Source: Voacanga thouarsii (taxonomy: Eukaryota > Streptophyta > Magnoliopsida > Gentianales > Apocynaceae). Taken from it: a stretch of 64,000 nucleotides of DNA. Position 1 is the first letter of the stretch; each line of letters starts with the position of its first letter. Position numbers and translations under genes: made by a program. The notes beneath the pieces were generated by a model that had not been told where the DNA came from, did not search any database, and worked only from the letters and a program-made list of their open reading frames with translations. This document shows, one piece after another, positions 9,419-20,708 of this stretch. The stretch is from contig JANUWF010001683.1 of NCBI GenBank assembly GCA_026120185.1, positions 4,100,001 through 4,164,000 on the forward strand, read 5' to 3'.

Positions 9419-10042
9419 GTGCTAAAGAGGTTTAGCATGGATCAATCTAAAAGGGGATTCATACCCATGTCACATGGTGTAAGTTTTTCAAAGTCAATGT
9501 CTCCCAAGACACAAGTTGAAAGGGATCACATGAGTAAGATTCCATATGCCTCGACAGTTGGATCTATTATGTATGCCATAATATGTACTAGGCCTAATGT
9601 ATCTTATGCTCTCAGTTTGATGAGCATATTCCAAGCTGACCATGGTGAGGGTCATTGGGTGGCTGTAAAGAACATTCTTAAGTACTTAAAAAAGAACTAA
9701 GGATATGTACTTATTATATGGAGAAGGTGATTTGAAAATAAACGGGTATATTGATGCCAGTTTTCAATCTGACAAAGATGATTTCAAAGCACAATCTGAC
9801 TACGTGTTTACGTTGTGTGGAGGGGTAATAAGTTGGAAAAGTTCCAAACAAGAGATTGTTTCCAACTCTACGATAGAAGTGGAGTACATAGCCGCTTTTG
9901 AAGCAGTTTAGGAAATAAAGATAGAGAGAGTTTCCATGGATGAGAACATAGCTGACTCGCTTACGAAAGCACTATCTCAAAAGAAACATGATTGTCATGT
10001 TGAGTCATTGGGTATTAGATATTTGAATGACTGGCTCAAGTG
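9419..10042 (+). pseudogene. Copia-A connection and RNase H with internal deletion
   Basis: 9419-9700 keeps the motif T-R-P-N-V-S-Y-A and I-L-K-Y-L-K of the region after reverse transcriptase. From 9705, Y-I-D-A-S-F-Q-S-D and S-T-I-E-V-E-Y are the first two RNase H acidic motifs. After E-A-V at 9909 the sequence jumps to E-I-K-I-E-R-V and D-E-N-I-A-D-S-L-T-K, so roughly 50-60 residues with the third catalytic region are deleted. The final part ends before the purine tract. Confidence 0.8.
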
Positions 10043-10054
10043 CAAGTGGGAGTT
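10043..10054 (+). other. Copia-A polypurine tract
   Basis: caagtgggagtt immediately before the 3' LTR; the same aagtgggA/G core precedes the Copia-B 3' LTR at 52053. Confidence 0.8.
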
Positions 10055-11412
10055 TATTAGTGTTGTGCCCAAGAGGCAATCACTTGTACATTATATATGA
10101 TACATTTTATTTTAATAAAAGACATTATTTGTCTTACAGTTTCTTTTATTTACTTTTAAGTAATATAACCGTTCGATAAAATCCCTAGTACAACACTGTG
10201 TTAAGGAAATCATGATAGAGATCATGATATAAGATTCCTACTACACTGTATAGTGTTAGTACTTAAATAATCTCTAGTCGTAGTATTAATGAGACAGGAC
10301 ATCATTAATGCATTAAGACTAGCATATGTTAGACTTCCTGATTTGATCAGGCGGAGGTTCTCATACCATAAGTATTGAGATACTCAAAGTTAACACATGA
10401 ATGCTTGTTAAATGGAACAAGTTCATTGGATGACCTAGCTTTGAGATAATCACATGGATAACTATTTAGTACCAATGATATAATCTCAATATAGCAAATG
10501 TGCAAATATCCCAAGACTTGAAATCTCCAAGGTATTTTGTTTGCTCAGCATTGTACTTTGATTCTAATTTCTGGAGCTCGATCGAGGGCCACCTATGGCA
10601 TGGATATTGGGTACATTATGAGGTAAACGAAAGTAGTTGAGAGGGTCAATAAAGGATTCACCACTTCTAATAGTAGGGGCGAATATCTCACGGCCACTTG
10701 TATGAATTACTACTCGGAAAGTCCTTGGCCAAGGTGATTGTGTATTGGAAACAGTTCCAATGAATACACATCTAGAGTAGTGGGTTCCGAGTACAAGTAC
10801 TATTGTATTCGTGCCAGAATTAATTCTGGAGGGAGTTGGCACTAATTCCGTACTCCAAACCGAATGAGATATCTATGGTGAAAGTAGTTAATTGCACAGA
10901 AGTTTGTTATTGAAGGGTTCCTATCAAGCTACTTGACCTCTTAGACTCTTGGGTGGTCATGATGTGTTACTAGATGCCGCTCATGATCTGGGAATATGGG
11001 TTTATTAATTGATAAATTAATAAACCAATCATGATTAGAATTAATAGGATTAATTCTAATTAATTATGGATTATTAATCTCAAAGATGTTTGGATTAATT
11101 TATGTTCGCTTCCAATTGACTGGGAAACCTAATAGGTCACACACAATAGAGGATTATATACTCAAGATGTTATTTGATAATATAGAGGGGTTAATTGCGA
11201 GAAAAAGAAGTTGTTGTGGACAAATTATAATTAGTTATAATTTATGGTCCAAGTTATAATTATGGGAACTTGATGTTTCCAATTACAATTAGGAAATTCT
11301 AATTGTTTTAGAATTTCATATTTTCAGTGGATTTTGGAACATATATTGGATATGATCAAAACCCGAATCTAAGAGTGATTTACACGAAAATAGGAGCCAC
11401 AAGACACACGAT

Positions 11413-11469
<57 letters not shown>

Positions 11470-11810
11470 TTTCTGAAAATGTGGAGAAGCCCTAGCCACC
11501 ATCTTTTTCTGCTAGCAAAGGAAATTTTGGTACTTGAGTATTCCTCTGTGTGGATTACTCTTAGAGATAATCACACACTGTAATTATAGTGATTAGACAT
11601 TCAACCCACATGGAGTTTGCACAAGAGTATTGCTGGATCGCGCCTTGACTTGAAGAAGAAATTTTGTTCTTCGGATGATCAAACAAAGGTAAAAAGCTGC
11701 TACCTTTATTATCATTATGTCTTGTTTTCCACACATAGATGGGTCCTGGGATGGTATCTCGTTTTATTTTCTGTTGTGCCATATACGATACGAGCTTGAG
11801 ATACCCAACA
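10055..11810 (+). repeat. Copia-A 3' LTR (no TRIM)
   Basis: 1756 bp, tattagtgttgtgccc (ancestral TG now TA) to gagatacccaaca. The TRIM site reads aattccgtactcc without insert at 10847-10859. Hairpin at 10999-11026, CT tract at 11415-11466. Confidence 0.93.
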
Positions 11811-11815
11811 CTATC
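11811..11815. repeat. Right target duplication of Copia-A
   Basis: ctatc, identical to 1529-1533. Confidence 0.9.
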
Positions 11816-12216
11816 ACCCATATAGTATCTTGTTGTCTTACTGCCCTGGGTAATCCTATAATGAAATCCATAGTAATTTCATCCTATTTCCATGATGGAG
11901 TAGGCATTGATGGTAGTAACCCTCCAAGCTGTTGCTAATCAGCTTTCACTTACTGATAAATTAAACATCGAGCTACAAAGTCTGAAGTATCCTTCTTTAT
12001 ACCAATCTACCAATAATGTCATTTTAAGTCCTGATACATCTTTACCGCTCCTAGATGGATGGTATACTTACTCCGATGTGCTTCCGTAAAAATATCTTGC
12101 CCCATCACTGACCGTTTCGGGATACAATACCAATCTCGATCATAAATAATTCCATCATTGTCCCTTTGAAACTTATATCCTCCTTTATTTGCCTCTTTTT
12201 TTACTAATCTTTGCAA
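11816..12216 (-). pseudogene. Gypsy2 integrase N-terminal part
   Basis: Minus-strand frame from 12216: H-R-S-K-Y-T-I-H and, after a stop, C-L-I-C form the H2C2 zinc finger of gypsy integrases. Beyond come E-I-T-M-D-F-I-I-G-L-P and D-T-I-W-V-I-V-D-R, the start of the D-D-E core, at least three stops included. The core is cut at 11816 by Copia-A and continues for only 14 bases at 1533-1520. Confidence 0.82.
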
Positions 12217-12237
12217 ATTTTCATCCTTATCTTGTTC

Positions 12238-12640
12238 TTAAGCAGGTTGAATGGAAATATTACTTAGCCTTATTCCTCCATCTACTACAAATGTTTCCAA
12301 TTCTGGAATTTGTATCATGTGAAGAGCTATTAAATTCACCTTCCTACTAAGGACATCCACTACTGTGTTTGTTTTTCCAGGATGATACTTAATTCGACAC
12401 CAAAATTCTTCCAGAAATTCCATCCACTGACATTATCTCATGTTCAAATCCTTCTTGGTAAAGACATACTTCAAACATTTGTGGTCGGTGAAGACTTCAA
12501 ACTTAGCTCCATACAAATAGTATCTCCATTTCTTAAGAGGAAACACAATAGCTGCCAATTCCTGGTTATGTCTAGGGCAATTCTCCTCATGGGATTTTAA
12601 TTTCCTATAGATATAGGCTATCACCTTTCTTTCTTACATC
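12238..12640 (-). pseudogene. Gypsy2 RNase H
   Basis: Minus-strand pieces 12624-12433 and 12423-12238 carry [27 protein letters not shown] and Y-H-P-G-K-T-N-T-V-V-D-V-L-S-R-K, the usual order in gypsy RNase H, which removes the RNA template. A stop splits the two pieces, and another (near 12240) separates it from the integrase. Confidence 0.85.
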
Positions 12641-13830
12641 ACTACTCCTCATAATCCCTCTTTTGACCTATCTGTGTGCACTTCATAAGGTTTGTCCATC
12701 ATTGGCAATGCCAAAATAAGAGCATAGCTTAACCTCTTCTTCGGTTCCTGAAAACTTTTCTCACACTTCTTAGTTTAAACATACGGAACTTTCTTTTGAG
12801 TGAGTCGAGTTAAAGGTGAAGCTATCGTAGAGAATCCCTCAATGAACCTCCGATAATATCATGCTAATTCCAGAAAACTTCGTATTTCAATTAGAGTTTC
12901 AGGACATGTCCAATTCGTTACCGCTTTGACTTTTGTAGAATCTACTGTTATCCCATCTTAAGATATTACATGTCCTAAGAATGCTACTTCTTATAGCCAA
13001 AACTCACACTTGTTAAATTTTGCATACAATTTAGCCTTTCTTAACTTTTCTAATACTTTCTGAAGGTGTTGTTCATGCTCTTGGGGATCTTTGGAGTACA
13101 CCAGCATATCTTTGGAGTACACTAGAATATAACTACAAAATTATCTAAGTAAGGCAGAAATGTTCGGTGCATCAAGTCCATGAAAATAACAGGAGAATTA
13201 TAACACCAAAGGGTATTACTACAATCTCAAAATCGCCAAATCGGGTTTTAAATGCAGTTTTTGGTATGTCTTCTTCTTGAATCTGAACTTCATAATATCC
13301 TTGCCTCAAGTCTAGTTTTGAAAAACATCCTACTCCCTGTAACTGGTCAAACAGTTCCTCAACCATGGGCAATAGATATTTATTATTTACCATCATTGCA
13401 TTCAACCCTCGATAATCTATACACATCTGTAAAGACCCATCTATCTTCTTAACAAAAAACATAGGTGCTCCCCATAATGAAGTACTCGATCGAATGAACC
13501 TTTACTCCATTAATTCCTATAGATGTTTCTTGAGCTCCTGCAATTCTATAGGTTCTATTCTATAAGGAGTCCTTGAAATTGGTTCAATCGATGGCACTAA
13601 AACGATGGAAAAATCTACCTGTCTCTCTCTGGCAATTACTCCTTCAATTCCACTGGAAAAACATCTAAATACTCATTCACAACAGGAATATCTTCGAGCT
13701 TCTTAACCTCACCTAGCTTATTAATTACATAAGCCAAATATAAAGTACACCATTTTCTAATCATCTTTCTGGCCTTAAGTCCCAATATAAAAGCATTACT
13801 TTTCCTTCTAACGTCACCTACAAATTTCAA
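12641..13830 (-). pseudogene. Gypsy2 reverse transcriptase
   Basis: From 13830 leftward: V-V-N-E-Y-L-D-V-F-P-V-E-L, then 13462-13172 with F-F-V-K-K-I-D-G-S-L, C-I-D-Y-R-G-L-N, F-S-K-L-D-L-R-Q-G-Y and I-P-F-G-V. The active-site box region near 13130 is ruined by a stop and a short local duplication (tctttggagtacac twice at 13090-13125). Connection to RNase H is broken by further stops. Confidence 0.82.
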
Positions 13831-14019
13831 TGTAGGTCTCCCAATTCGACAAAAATGTACTACCTTATGTCTGTAGTCAACCTGAGCGTGATGTTGAGAT
13901 AACTAATCCATGCACATGATAGCATCATAATCCTCTATAGGCATACATATCAAATCTCCTCTCAATATTTCATCTCCTACTAAGATATTACAATTCCTAT
14001 ATATTTTCTCACTATTCAT

Positions 14020-14232
14020 TTATTTTCCTAATAGGGTACTGACAACCATTTCATATGATGTTTCTTCCCCTTTTATTCCTATAGAATCAAGAAATGAATT
14101 GGCAATAAAAGAATGCGTAGAGCTGAGATCTACCAGCATTTTAGTATTATGATAAAAAAAAATAAGGAGTATACCTTCCACTACTGCAGCCTGGTTGTCT
14201 ATCTTTTCTAATGCTACCACATGAGCATTCAC
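14020..14232 (-). pseudogene. Gypsy2 aspartic protease
   Basis: Minus-strand frame with M-L-V-D-L-S-S-T-H-S-F-I: the protease active-site loop normally D-S-G-A/S-T-H-S-F-I. Here the Gly position appears replaced (D-L-S-S), so it is probably dead. Position between gag and reverse transcriptase fits the gypsy order. Confidence 0.75.
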
Positions 14233-15286
14233 ATGCGGTTTGGTGGGTATAGCTCTAGAGGTGGAAACTTATCCTAGGTTCCCTCTTCCAAGTTCTAATC
14301 TCTGTCCTTAGTTGTTACCTCCTAGTCGACTCCATGCTCCTATCCTTTGTGGGTGAGGGAAATAGAAACTTTTTTGCCCTACCTCTCCACAATTAAAGCA
14401 TTTAAAGGGAAGGGGGTTGTCCTCTAGTTAGGCCTCCCTCCTTTGCATCTTTCCCTTCTTTTACTAGTGGGACCCTTCAGACATCTTTTGACTCATACCC
14501 CAAAATTCACCTCGGTTTCTCTCACTAGCCTATTCGAATTAGCCATTTCTATCCTAGAAGCCATTTCAATTGCAATGTTGTAACTGGTAGGAGCTATACT
14601 TGCTAATACTCTTTTCGGCTTTAACCGTAAACCTTTCACAAAACGTCTCACCCTATCTACTTCTGAATGGACTAGAAGTGTGTAATATTTTTACTTTCTA
14701 GTAAATTCAGCAACATATTGCCCCACCGTATGGCACCCTTGCCGAAAAGCTTGAAATTCATCCTCCTTCCTTTCTACCACCTAACTGGGAATGAACACTT
14801 TCTTAAGGATAGCCTTAAATCTATCCACTCCTACTCTCATTGATTCTTTTCTCCTACCGACCAATCTTGAGCAGGTCTTTTTAATTGGAATGTAACAAAT
14901 TGCATATTCCTTTGCTTTGAATAATTCAGGGCTGCAAAAATATTTTCAATCAGTTCAATCTATTTTTCAGCCTCCTGTTCCAAATTAGACTGCCCTTGAA
15001 ATTGCGGAAGGTGAAATTTCAAAAAATGCTCAAGAGCTAAATCCAATTCAACTTCACTTTGTTAACTTTCCCTACTCATACCCTCATTCACCCTAGCATT
15101 CTCATTTACTCTAATTGTAGTCTCAGTCAACTATTGGATAGTATCAGCCATCTTTTGAAAGGTTTGAAATATGGGATGGTCCAAAGTTGCAAGGTGGGGA
15201 CCTTCCACATGTGGTTCCTCCACCATTAGCTCAGGGTTATTTCGAGTAGTTCGCGATGATCGTCTGGAGATTCGCTCAGGAGGCAT
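14233..15286 (-). pseudogene. gag: Gypsy2 gag with zinc knuckle
   Basis: Minus strand from the ATG at 15286-15284 (M-P-P-E-R-I-S-R-R-S-S-R). D-H-P-I-F-Q-T-F-Q-K-M-A-D-T-I and later W-S-V-G are like plant gypsy gag. Several stops occur. Near 14405-14355 a zinc knuckle C-F-N-C-G-E-V-G-Q has lost its His (Q) and last Cys (F). The start was chosen because the ATG sits just after the leader, and the N-terminus is acidic/basic as in relatives. Confidence 0.75.
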
Positions 15287-16223
15287 CTGTATAGTTCATA
15301 AGATTTTACCAATATAACAATATAACATAGCTCAACAGTAATCATAAAAATAGGTATAGTGCACATAATAAAACATAACATATATTCATTCTTAATTATC
15401 GTAAAGTTAGCACAAAATTTGTGTGCTAAGCACCCAGTCGTATACACCAGTCGAACTATAAATTCCCTACTACATATATCTACATCTCATCCTTCTACTC
15501 ATCATCATCGTTGTCTAAGACGGGTGGTCCTGAATTAGTAGAAACTATATAAGACTCCACTACATCAACCTCCTCATCTCCATCCGTATCTGGGTGCAAC
15601 TAAGGAAATAACTTTGCATCTATCTCTAAATCCTCCTCAGGCTCCTCAACCACAGGTACCTCCATCTCGGGCACCTCTTGGTCCTCTCCCGCATCAACAA
15701 CCTCCAAATCTGGCATCTTCTCCTCAAGTACTCCCGGTATATCCCCGCTAAACATCTACTCATTATCCTCAGATAACACTACACTATTGAGAATACTATC
15801 CTCCTCATCGTCATCACCCTGATGGTATTGCTCAATATAATTGCCAATCTCATCAGAGTCACTACTTGCATCCTTATGTGGCGACGGTGTCCTCTTAGGG
15901 GTAAGTGTCCTCTCCACACTAAGATCTCACACAAATAGAGTAACAACGTGTACTATTGGGTCAAACTGACTGCTAATAAGACGGGGTGCAAGACAGCAGC
16001 CAAAACAAGATCCTGTCATAAGATAACATCTTGGCACACCCGCTCGGTAGATCGTCTTAATCTTTACAAGCTTCTTCATACCAATCTCTCACCTATCTCT
16101 TTCTTCCCTTCATCACTGCGCTAGTCCATTAGGCGCTTGCCCTTATCACTCCTATCCTGTATACCTACACAATAAAAGAGTTCCATCAATTCTTATGATG
16201 ATACCACAGTTCTATAAAACTAT
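15287..16223 (-). other. Gypsy2 leader between primer site and gag
   Basis: About 0.94 kb. Includes a D/E-rich-coding stretch at 15490-15900 (minus strand), perhaps an old N-terminal extension of gag, but too broken to call. Nothing else recognised. Confidence 0.5.
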
Positions 16224-16235
16224 GCTCTGATACCA
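16224..16235 (-). other. Gypsy2 primer binding site
   Basis: gctctgatacca, the exact reverse complement of TGGTATCAGAGC (initiator-Met tRNA type), two bases from the LTR end. Confidence 0.9.
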
Positions 16236-16237
16236 AT

Positions 16238-16390
16238 TATAATACCCCTACTAAAGATAACATTAGAAGCACATCAACACCGGGTGTCGCCCCGTCCAGT
16301 TACCCAGACAAGAGGTCTTTATAACGAAAACCAAATCAGTGAATATATATAAAAGGTCCAGACTCATATAATATCCCATACTAATGGCCA

Positions 16391-16425
<35 letters not shown>

Positions 16426-16761
16426 AAAGGGAAACTGCCCAAACTAATACTGTCGACACTGTGGTATCATCCTTCTATTTATAGGTCCAATCAGCTCTAG
16501 ATCCTACAAAATGCTGAGATAAAAGACATGTGTGACTAACGAATCACCTAGTGAGTCCTGTGTGTGCTAGTGCATTATGAAAGCATAGAGAACATAAAAA
16601 TTTTGCGCAGAAAGTATTTCATTTCATCACTTGAAACAATTCCAAAACTCATTGAGGAAGAGTTTATTTAGAACTCAATCATTTTTGGAAAATGATGTTT
16701 TAGTTTCAAAACATTGCCCCAATTTTCAAATCACGGGCACTTCTCCAATTTTCATTTTTGG
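16238..16761 (-). repeat. Gypsy2 5' LTR, segment 1
   Basis: Begins tataatacccc, the reverse of the LTR 3' end, with the terminal CA changed to TA. Includes an AT microsatellite at 16390-16424. Interrupted at 16761/16762 by Gypsy1; the segment's last five bases tttgg are its target duplication. Confidence 0.82.
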
Positions 16762-17008
16762 TGTGAAACCCCAACTAAAACCAATCTTAGAGTAAGAGGG
16801 TCGGGATGCATATCATATTTTCTAGCATGTATAAATATATTTTTGAATGATTTTATGTGCTTTAAAATTGTGATTTATAGTCTAGAAGGTTTAAGTTGTG
16901 CTTATTAAGTATGATGGGTAAAGTGGTAATTTTGCTTGAAGTGAGAATAGGGAGATAGCTTGAGGAGTAAATAGGAGGAATATTTAGGAGAGAAAATAAA
17001 AACAAGAG

Positions 17009-17078
17009 TTGTTGTGGTTTAGAGGTTTGAGCTTTGGAATTAACCTCTAAGGTCTTGAGTTCAAATCCCATCATTTAA
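17009..17078 (+). other. tRNA-like block in Gypsy1 5' LTR
   Basis: tggtttagaggtttgagc resembles Pol III box A and gagttcaaatcccatc resembles box B, about 30 bp apart as in a tRNA. The anticodon arm is not well formed, so it is a tRNA-derived or SINE-like piece, not a tRNA gene. Repeated at 24953-25018 and 54669-54736. Confidence 0.55.
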
Positions 17079-18417
17079 GTTTTAACATGATTAAATTTTA
17101 TTTTGTTTAAGGTTGGACTTTTCGGCCTTTCTATCCCATAAGTAGAACTAGGAGGGTTGTCCTAGGGAAGACATGAAGGAAATGTCCTAATCATATTCTT
17201 ATGCCCAACAAGAATTTTTAAGGGATTCATGTCCTTCTACTCTCTAGCTTACCTTAATTCTTTATCAATTAAGTTGTTCAATTTATTCCAAGGCCATTTT
17301 TATTTGTAGAAAATCCAGCAAGGTTCATTAACCTTGGAACCTCGAAAATGACTCTTAGAGGATAGAGTATTGGCTAGAAATGGGAAAGGAGTTAAGGAAG
17401 GTTCCCAAGAGAATTAATCTCCATGGTTGAACCTTCAAACTCCACTCCATAAGTGTTCATATTCTTCATGGTAGCAATCTGGAAAATTTCCAGCTTCATT
17501 GACCAGTCCAGCTTTCGAAAACTTCAGCCATTTTTTCTCCCTCAAAAACTACCAAAAAAATAGCCAATTTGTTCAGCTTGAAGACTGAAACCTTTGGCCA
17601 AAAATCGAACTACACAAAGCTGTGCAAACCAAGAAAAAAAAAAATTGGACAGTTTCGCTGCTTAGCAATCCAAAAACCAATCGGTTTCTTCTAGCCTTCA
17701 AACCAATAATTCATCTCTGTCTTTGCTCAATAAAGAAGGCTGGAAACCAGCCTTAAAGGACCCTCCAATACCCCTTCAAACCTTCTGCAAGTTGACTGGA
17801 ATATTGCAGAAAAATCTGCACAAAAATTTCAACAAACCATTCGAATGACAAGCCAGAAATTCCAGCCTTGCTCCCACTTCAAGCTTTGTCCGAAAATCAC
17901 TTCAACTTTCTGTGAAACTAACCTAAGTCAGCCATGAACTAAACTTCTTCACCCCCTCCATTGATCTGCATGAATGAGCACCATAGCTACTCCTTAAATC
18001 ACTCCATCAATTACTCCTTTTGAATTTCAAACAACTGGCATTCCTTCTTTCCCCTAATTTGAAAATCCAATCACAAGAATTCCCCTAACCATTCGGCCAA
18101 CATCCTTCAGCAAATTTCGACCAGCTTTCTCTCCATTCTCTCTATTTCTTCAAGAACACCAAGAATACACACCACCATTCTCCAAGCCTAAGACTACTCT
18201 AAACACCTCCAATCCCTTCCAAAAACTCCAGATCACATCTACTCACCCTCTAAAGACCATTTCTGTATTTTATAACATCAAATATCGAAAACAAAATTTT
18301 ACTATCGGATCAAAAACCAGAATTTTTCTTGAAGATTCAGGAACTCTCTCATGGTAACCAAGAACGATTTTGATCATTCTTCTTTTCTCTTCAATCTTTA
18401 ATATAATGTACAAATAT

Positions 18418-18441
18418 TCTCTCTCTCTCTCTCTCTCTCTC
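18418..18441. repeat. (CT)n tract in Gypsy1 5' LTR
   Basis: About 12 CT units just before a short open frame (ATG at 18451). The 3' LTR has a longer tract at 26612-26674, the solo LTR one at 56330-56358. Confidence 0.92.
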
Positions 18442-18450
18442 AGAGCCAAA

Positions 18451-18612
18451 ATGGTTGTTTCAACCATGGCCATTGTTCTTCTTCTTCCTAGGACAAATCA
18501 AGCCCCATTCGCGTGTGGATCTCCTTGGATCTTAGACAAGATTGTCATCAACCAAGTATTTTCCTTTAACCCTCTTCTCAATTCTAAAATCATGTCTCTT
18601 AGATGTTGTTAA
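18451..18612 (+). other. Short open frame inside Gypsy1 LTR
   Basis: Opens at the ATG 10 bases after the CT tract and runs about 53 codons to a stop. The same position in the solo LTR (56365-56526) is also open and shares D-x-x-x-I-N/D-x-Q-V-F and N-S-K-I-M-S-L-R-C at its end, but the 3' LTR copy has a stop at codon 4. It may be an upstream reading frame of the element transcript; no function is known to me. Confidence 0.35.
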
Positions 18613-20696
18613 AAAAGGATAGAATATGAATAGGGATGGAGTATGTGTTTCTATGAAGGAGTAGATATTGGATCATGAGGATGTTTTTTCATGGTTGAGT
18701 TTTATGATATTTTGTAGTTTGTTGCATGCTCTTCATGTCGTGAGTAAGTATAGATGATTAAGCATAATCATTCACGTTGAAGCGATGTATATGATTATGC
18801 TTGGTAGAGATTTAGCCTTGTGATAGTAGGTTTAGATTTAAGTCTTTATTCATGAATGGATTGGTTTGTTGATTCATGTTAGATTTTATGTTCATGATTA
18901 TTGGTAGCAATAGGAGAATTATGATCATGACCTTGTTGACCCGAGGCTATCTTAATTGACCAACTATACTACGTTGATAAAAAAATTTTAATACTATATT
19001 TTCCTCCAATAATTTCGAAAACCCTAGGAAGTTTTGGAATTAGATTATTAAATGAAATAGTGATATTTTAGCCAAATAAATGATATCTTCTTTTAAAAAT
19101 AATATATATATATATATATTATAATGATAATAAATAAGGCCTTTTTATATAAATAATCATAATAGGTAAAATATTAATCTTGTAATTTATATATTCATAA
19201 ATACTATTAAAATTTATTTATTACCTTTTGATCAAAATTTAATAAAAATTACTATTAATTTTATTTACTAATTATTTTCTATCTATTAATTATTAATTAG
19301 GAGATTAATAATAGTTTGTTATTTTTAAGACTTAGGACCCTTCATCAAATAAACCCTAGCTTATTTATTAATAGCAAAGATTATATTTTAACCCATAACT
19401 TATTAGAAATTATTTTACAACCCCTAGTTATTTTCATTTATCAAACTAGACTTATTATATAAAAACACTTTATCATCTAGCCTTAAAGCTTAGGACATTA
19501 GGGTCATGATTGTAATAAGTTGAACTAGGATTATTTATGGAATCAGTTATGGCTTGAGTTTAACCATACGACTTGTGTTTACCCCAAGCGGGGTTACGTC
19601 AACCTTGGCGGATTCTTCAACTAGCTCAAGCAAAAGATCAGGTAAGCTCCTGCATAAAACTTATTTGATGTCAAAAGATTACTATGGCAAGGCAAACGTG
19701 AAATGTATGAACACTGATTTTTTGTAAAGGCAATTAAGGACTATTTCCATTCTTGTTGCAGTCAAGCAAATCATTTGAAATCTACAAGCAATTTTACTCA
19801 AACACCAAACTTCTTCTAAAACCAACTTTGATACGAATTCTAGAAACCCTTAGTTGCCATTTCCGAATAAAGCAATGTTTTATCAGTGTTCTCCCAAGTG
19901 GGACAAATAACGTTGAGTACTCAATAAGGGTAGGCTAGTAGTACTACTTTTGAAGAGCAAGTGTGAGTTTTTTTTGTTGGAGGCCACCTCCAGAAGTTAA
20001 ACTCAACTTAGAGAAACGACAGTACTACTTAGTCATGCCGATCTAAGCTAGCAGGTTTCAGTTATGTGGACAGTGTGTTGCCGAAGTGGACAACCGGTTT
20101 ATTTGGGTGTAGAAAAGGAGGAGTGTCTTACCCGGTAGGCCGTACACCTACCTTTTGTAAGTCTGCATAAAGTGTGGCATTCTGACCGTTATATGGACAT
20201 GGGGCCCAACGTGTGGTAACCCATGGCCACCTATTTGAGTGGTTGAGTTTATTGTGCACTTATATGGTTTGAAAAGAGGAAAAAGCCACTCTTTATTTTA
20301 ACCTTATTTATTGCTTGCCAACATTTTCTCTTATGAAGTTTTTACAACTTGCAAACATGAACTGTTTTACCTAAAACACTCAAAGCACACACGGACTTAC
20401 TGAGATTTTTATCTCATCACCTTTTATGCCATGTTTCAGGTCGATCTTGCTGTGGGGATGAGTAGCTAGAATGTTACCTGCTTGAAGACTCTTGTTGTTT
20501 ATTTTATATGTTGCTTTGAGAGCTGATATTGAACAATTTATTTTGGATTTGTTCTTGAATTTTTGGGTTGTAATAAGTTTTAATTTTAAAATATTATTTT
20601 ATTTTTGTTTGTGTGTCTTAGTTATAAAGAACCTTTGTCCTTTGGACGGGGCGACATCCTTAGCCCTGTTGGGCCTAGGTAGTGGGGTATTACAAG

Positions 20697-20708
20697 TGGT
20701 ATCAGATA
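20697..20708 (+). other. Gypsy1 primer binding site
   Basis: tggtatcagata, two bases after the 5' LTR, ten of twelve matching the initiator-Met primer site. Confidence 0.88.

Larger units (their letters stand above)
1534..11810 (+). mobile_element. Copia-A, complete but defective Ty1/copia element
   Basis: LTRs at 1534-4360 and 10055-11810, primer binding site, long leader, gag, protease, integrase, reverse transcriptase, RNase H in copia order, purine tract, and a perfect 5-bp target duplication ctatc at 1529-1533 and 11811-11815. The two LTRs have diverged visibly, and the coding part carries many stops and shifts, so the insertion is old. The zinc knuckle and LTR length are like the Angela/Tork group of plant copia, but this is only an impression. 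Inserted in the integrase gene of Gypsy2. Confidence 0.93.
16762..20694 (+). repeat. Gypsy1 5' LTR
   Basis: tgtgaaacccc to ggggtattaca. Compared with the 3' LTR it lacks about 250 bp near 18010, where the 3' copy has sequence flanked by two near-identical short repeats (cactccat-aattactcc), so a deletion by recombination between short repeats is likely. Contains the tRNA-like block (17009-17078) and a CT tract (18418-18441). Confidence 0.93.

Noticed and set aside
9705..9911. Intact copia RNase H gene
   Set aside because: The third catalytic region is deleted and the frame is severed from the polymerase.
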